This document shows positions 63,524 through 64,000 of a stretch of DNA of 64,000 bases, piece by piece. The DNA is taken from NCBI GenBank assembly GCA_002104905.1, contig MCFE01000009.1:124001-188000 (forward strand). The letters run 5' to 3'. Made by a program: the position numbers and the translations under genes. The stretch comes from Basidiobolus meristosporus CBS 931.73. Taxonomy: Eukaryota > Basidiobolomycota > Basidiobolomycetes > Basidiobolales > Basidiobolaceae. Within the stretch, counting starts at the first letter, position 1; each line of letters begins with the position of its first letter. The notes beneath the pieces were generated by a model. That model worked only from the letters and a program-made list of their open reading frames with translations, had not been told where the DNA came from and did not search any database.

Positions 63524-64000
63524 TATTAGGTTGTTCGAGGGTGGTATTGGTAGATTAGTTTTTTGTCAGGTCGGATGACGCTCTGTCTATTTTATATCAA
63601 TTTTTTGCGCAGTATTAAATCAATATAGCTAATCAAGCAACTTCCCAAACATTGACTCGCGCTAATTCTTGATATTCCTATATTATTCCTGTGCAACTCG
63701 AATATCATTAAATCATCCAGTTATGACATAAGTCTTGCTCTTAATAACACTGAAAGGTAGGGTGATAGTATTTCTATATTCGGCCTCGAGTTAGCAAATC
63801 TAATTTTTAATCATCCAATCTACTCAATATCATGTGTGATGTTCTTAACAAAAGAGACCATCGTGATATGGTCATTCAAACGTCACTGTTAGCATACAAT
63901 TGATTACAGAATGCCCAGCAATAGGAAGATTTAGTCAAATTCTGTGACTTGATGTATGCTATCCAATCCAATTTCGGACAACACGTGAAACCTCAACCAG
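63524..64000. promoter_or_regulatory. Upstream region of CsbD-like gene 9, to window end
   Basis: No gene visible; promoter elements as listed for gene 9. Confidence 0.45.

Noticed and set aside
1..64000. tRNA or rRNA genes
   Set aside because: I looked for T-loop (GGTTCGA-type) signatures with matching stems and for rRNA landmarks and saw none; a tRNAscan run would be decisive.

Overview
The window is fungal nuclear DNA. Conserved genes are split by many short GT-AG introns (about 40-165 nt), and the recognisable proteins are typical fungal or eukaryotic ones: Cdc4-type myosin light chain, Erv46, Tma20/MCTS1, RPA-interacting protein, a GT34 glycosyltransferase and a GPI-type cell-surface protein. 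There is no bacterial operon layout. The gene set and intron density fit a basidiomycete or another intron-rich lineage, but the species cannot be named from this sequence.

Layout. (1) 1-9.1 kb is a transposon graveyard. It holds a PIF/Harbinger-like DNA transposon (5632-9063) with a decayed DDE transposase on one strand and a 420-codon ORF on the other, flanked by ATT target duplications. An internally deleted derivative (3814-5089), a short MITE sharing its termini (15-376), two further MITE fragments and a Ty1/copia 3' relic accompany it. Much of this region is almost free of CpG. (2) 9.7-26.2 kb is a tandem array of small secreted proteins sharing a core around NPFTPxNYPGIIF. Genes, relics and more than 1 kb of flanking DNA have been duplicated as a repeated D-B-A unit of about 6.2-6.7 kb. 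(3) 27.4-41.2 kb is a compact block of nine single-copy genes: cdc4, a GT34 transferase, a GPI-type protein, a B-box/DUF2009 protein, ERV46, TMA20, RPAIN, a GNAT acetyltransferase and a bromodomain-like (possibly Rsc58-like) protein, followed by a WBP2-like GRAM protein. (4) 41.7-63.5 kb is a second expanded array. Nine CsbD-like genes (seven open, one frameshifted, one truncated by a stop) and a tenth relic alternate with four more intact secreted-core genes and one relic. The array turns round near 55-56 kb, so copies after that point lie on the minus strand.

The unusual biology is the secreted family. The core keeps Cys at +15 and +47 from the first core Cys in every intact copy I counted. 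The remaining Cys sits either at +9 (classes A, D, E, F) or at +21 (class B and all copies in the 49-60 kb array). Between the signal peptide and the core lies a variable segment: absent or short in the first array, His/Lys-rich in three near-identical copies, and Asn/Trp/Lys-rich in another. The second array interleaves this family with proteins made of four CsbD-like repeats split by a variable Thr/Gly/His-rich linker. Recombination among copies is visible directly (mosaic CsbD genes, and identical secreted genes whose flanks match different partners). I recognise no described function for the secreted family; an effector-like or surface role is inference only.
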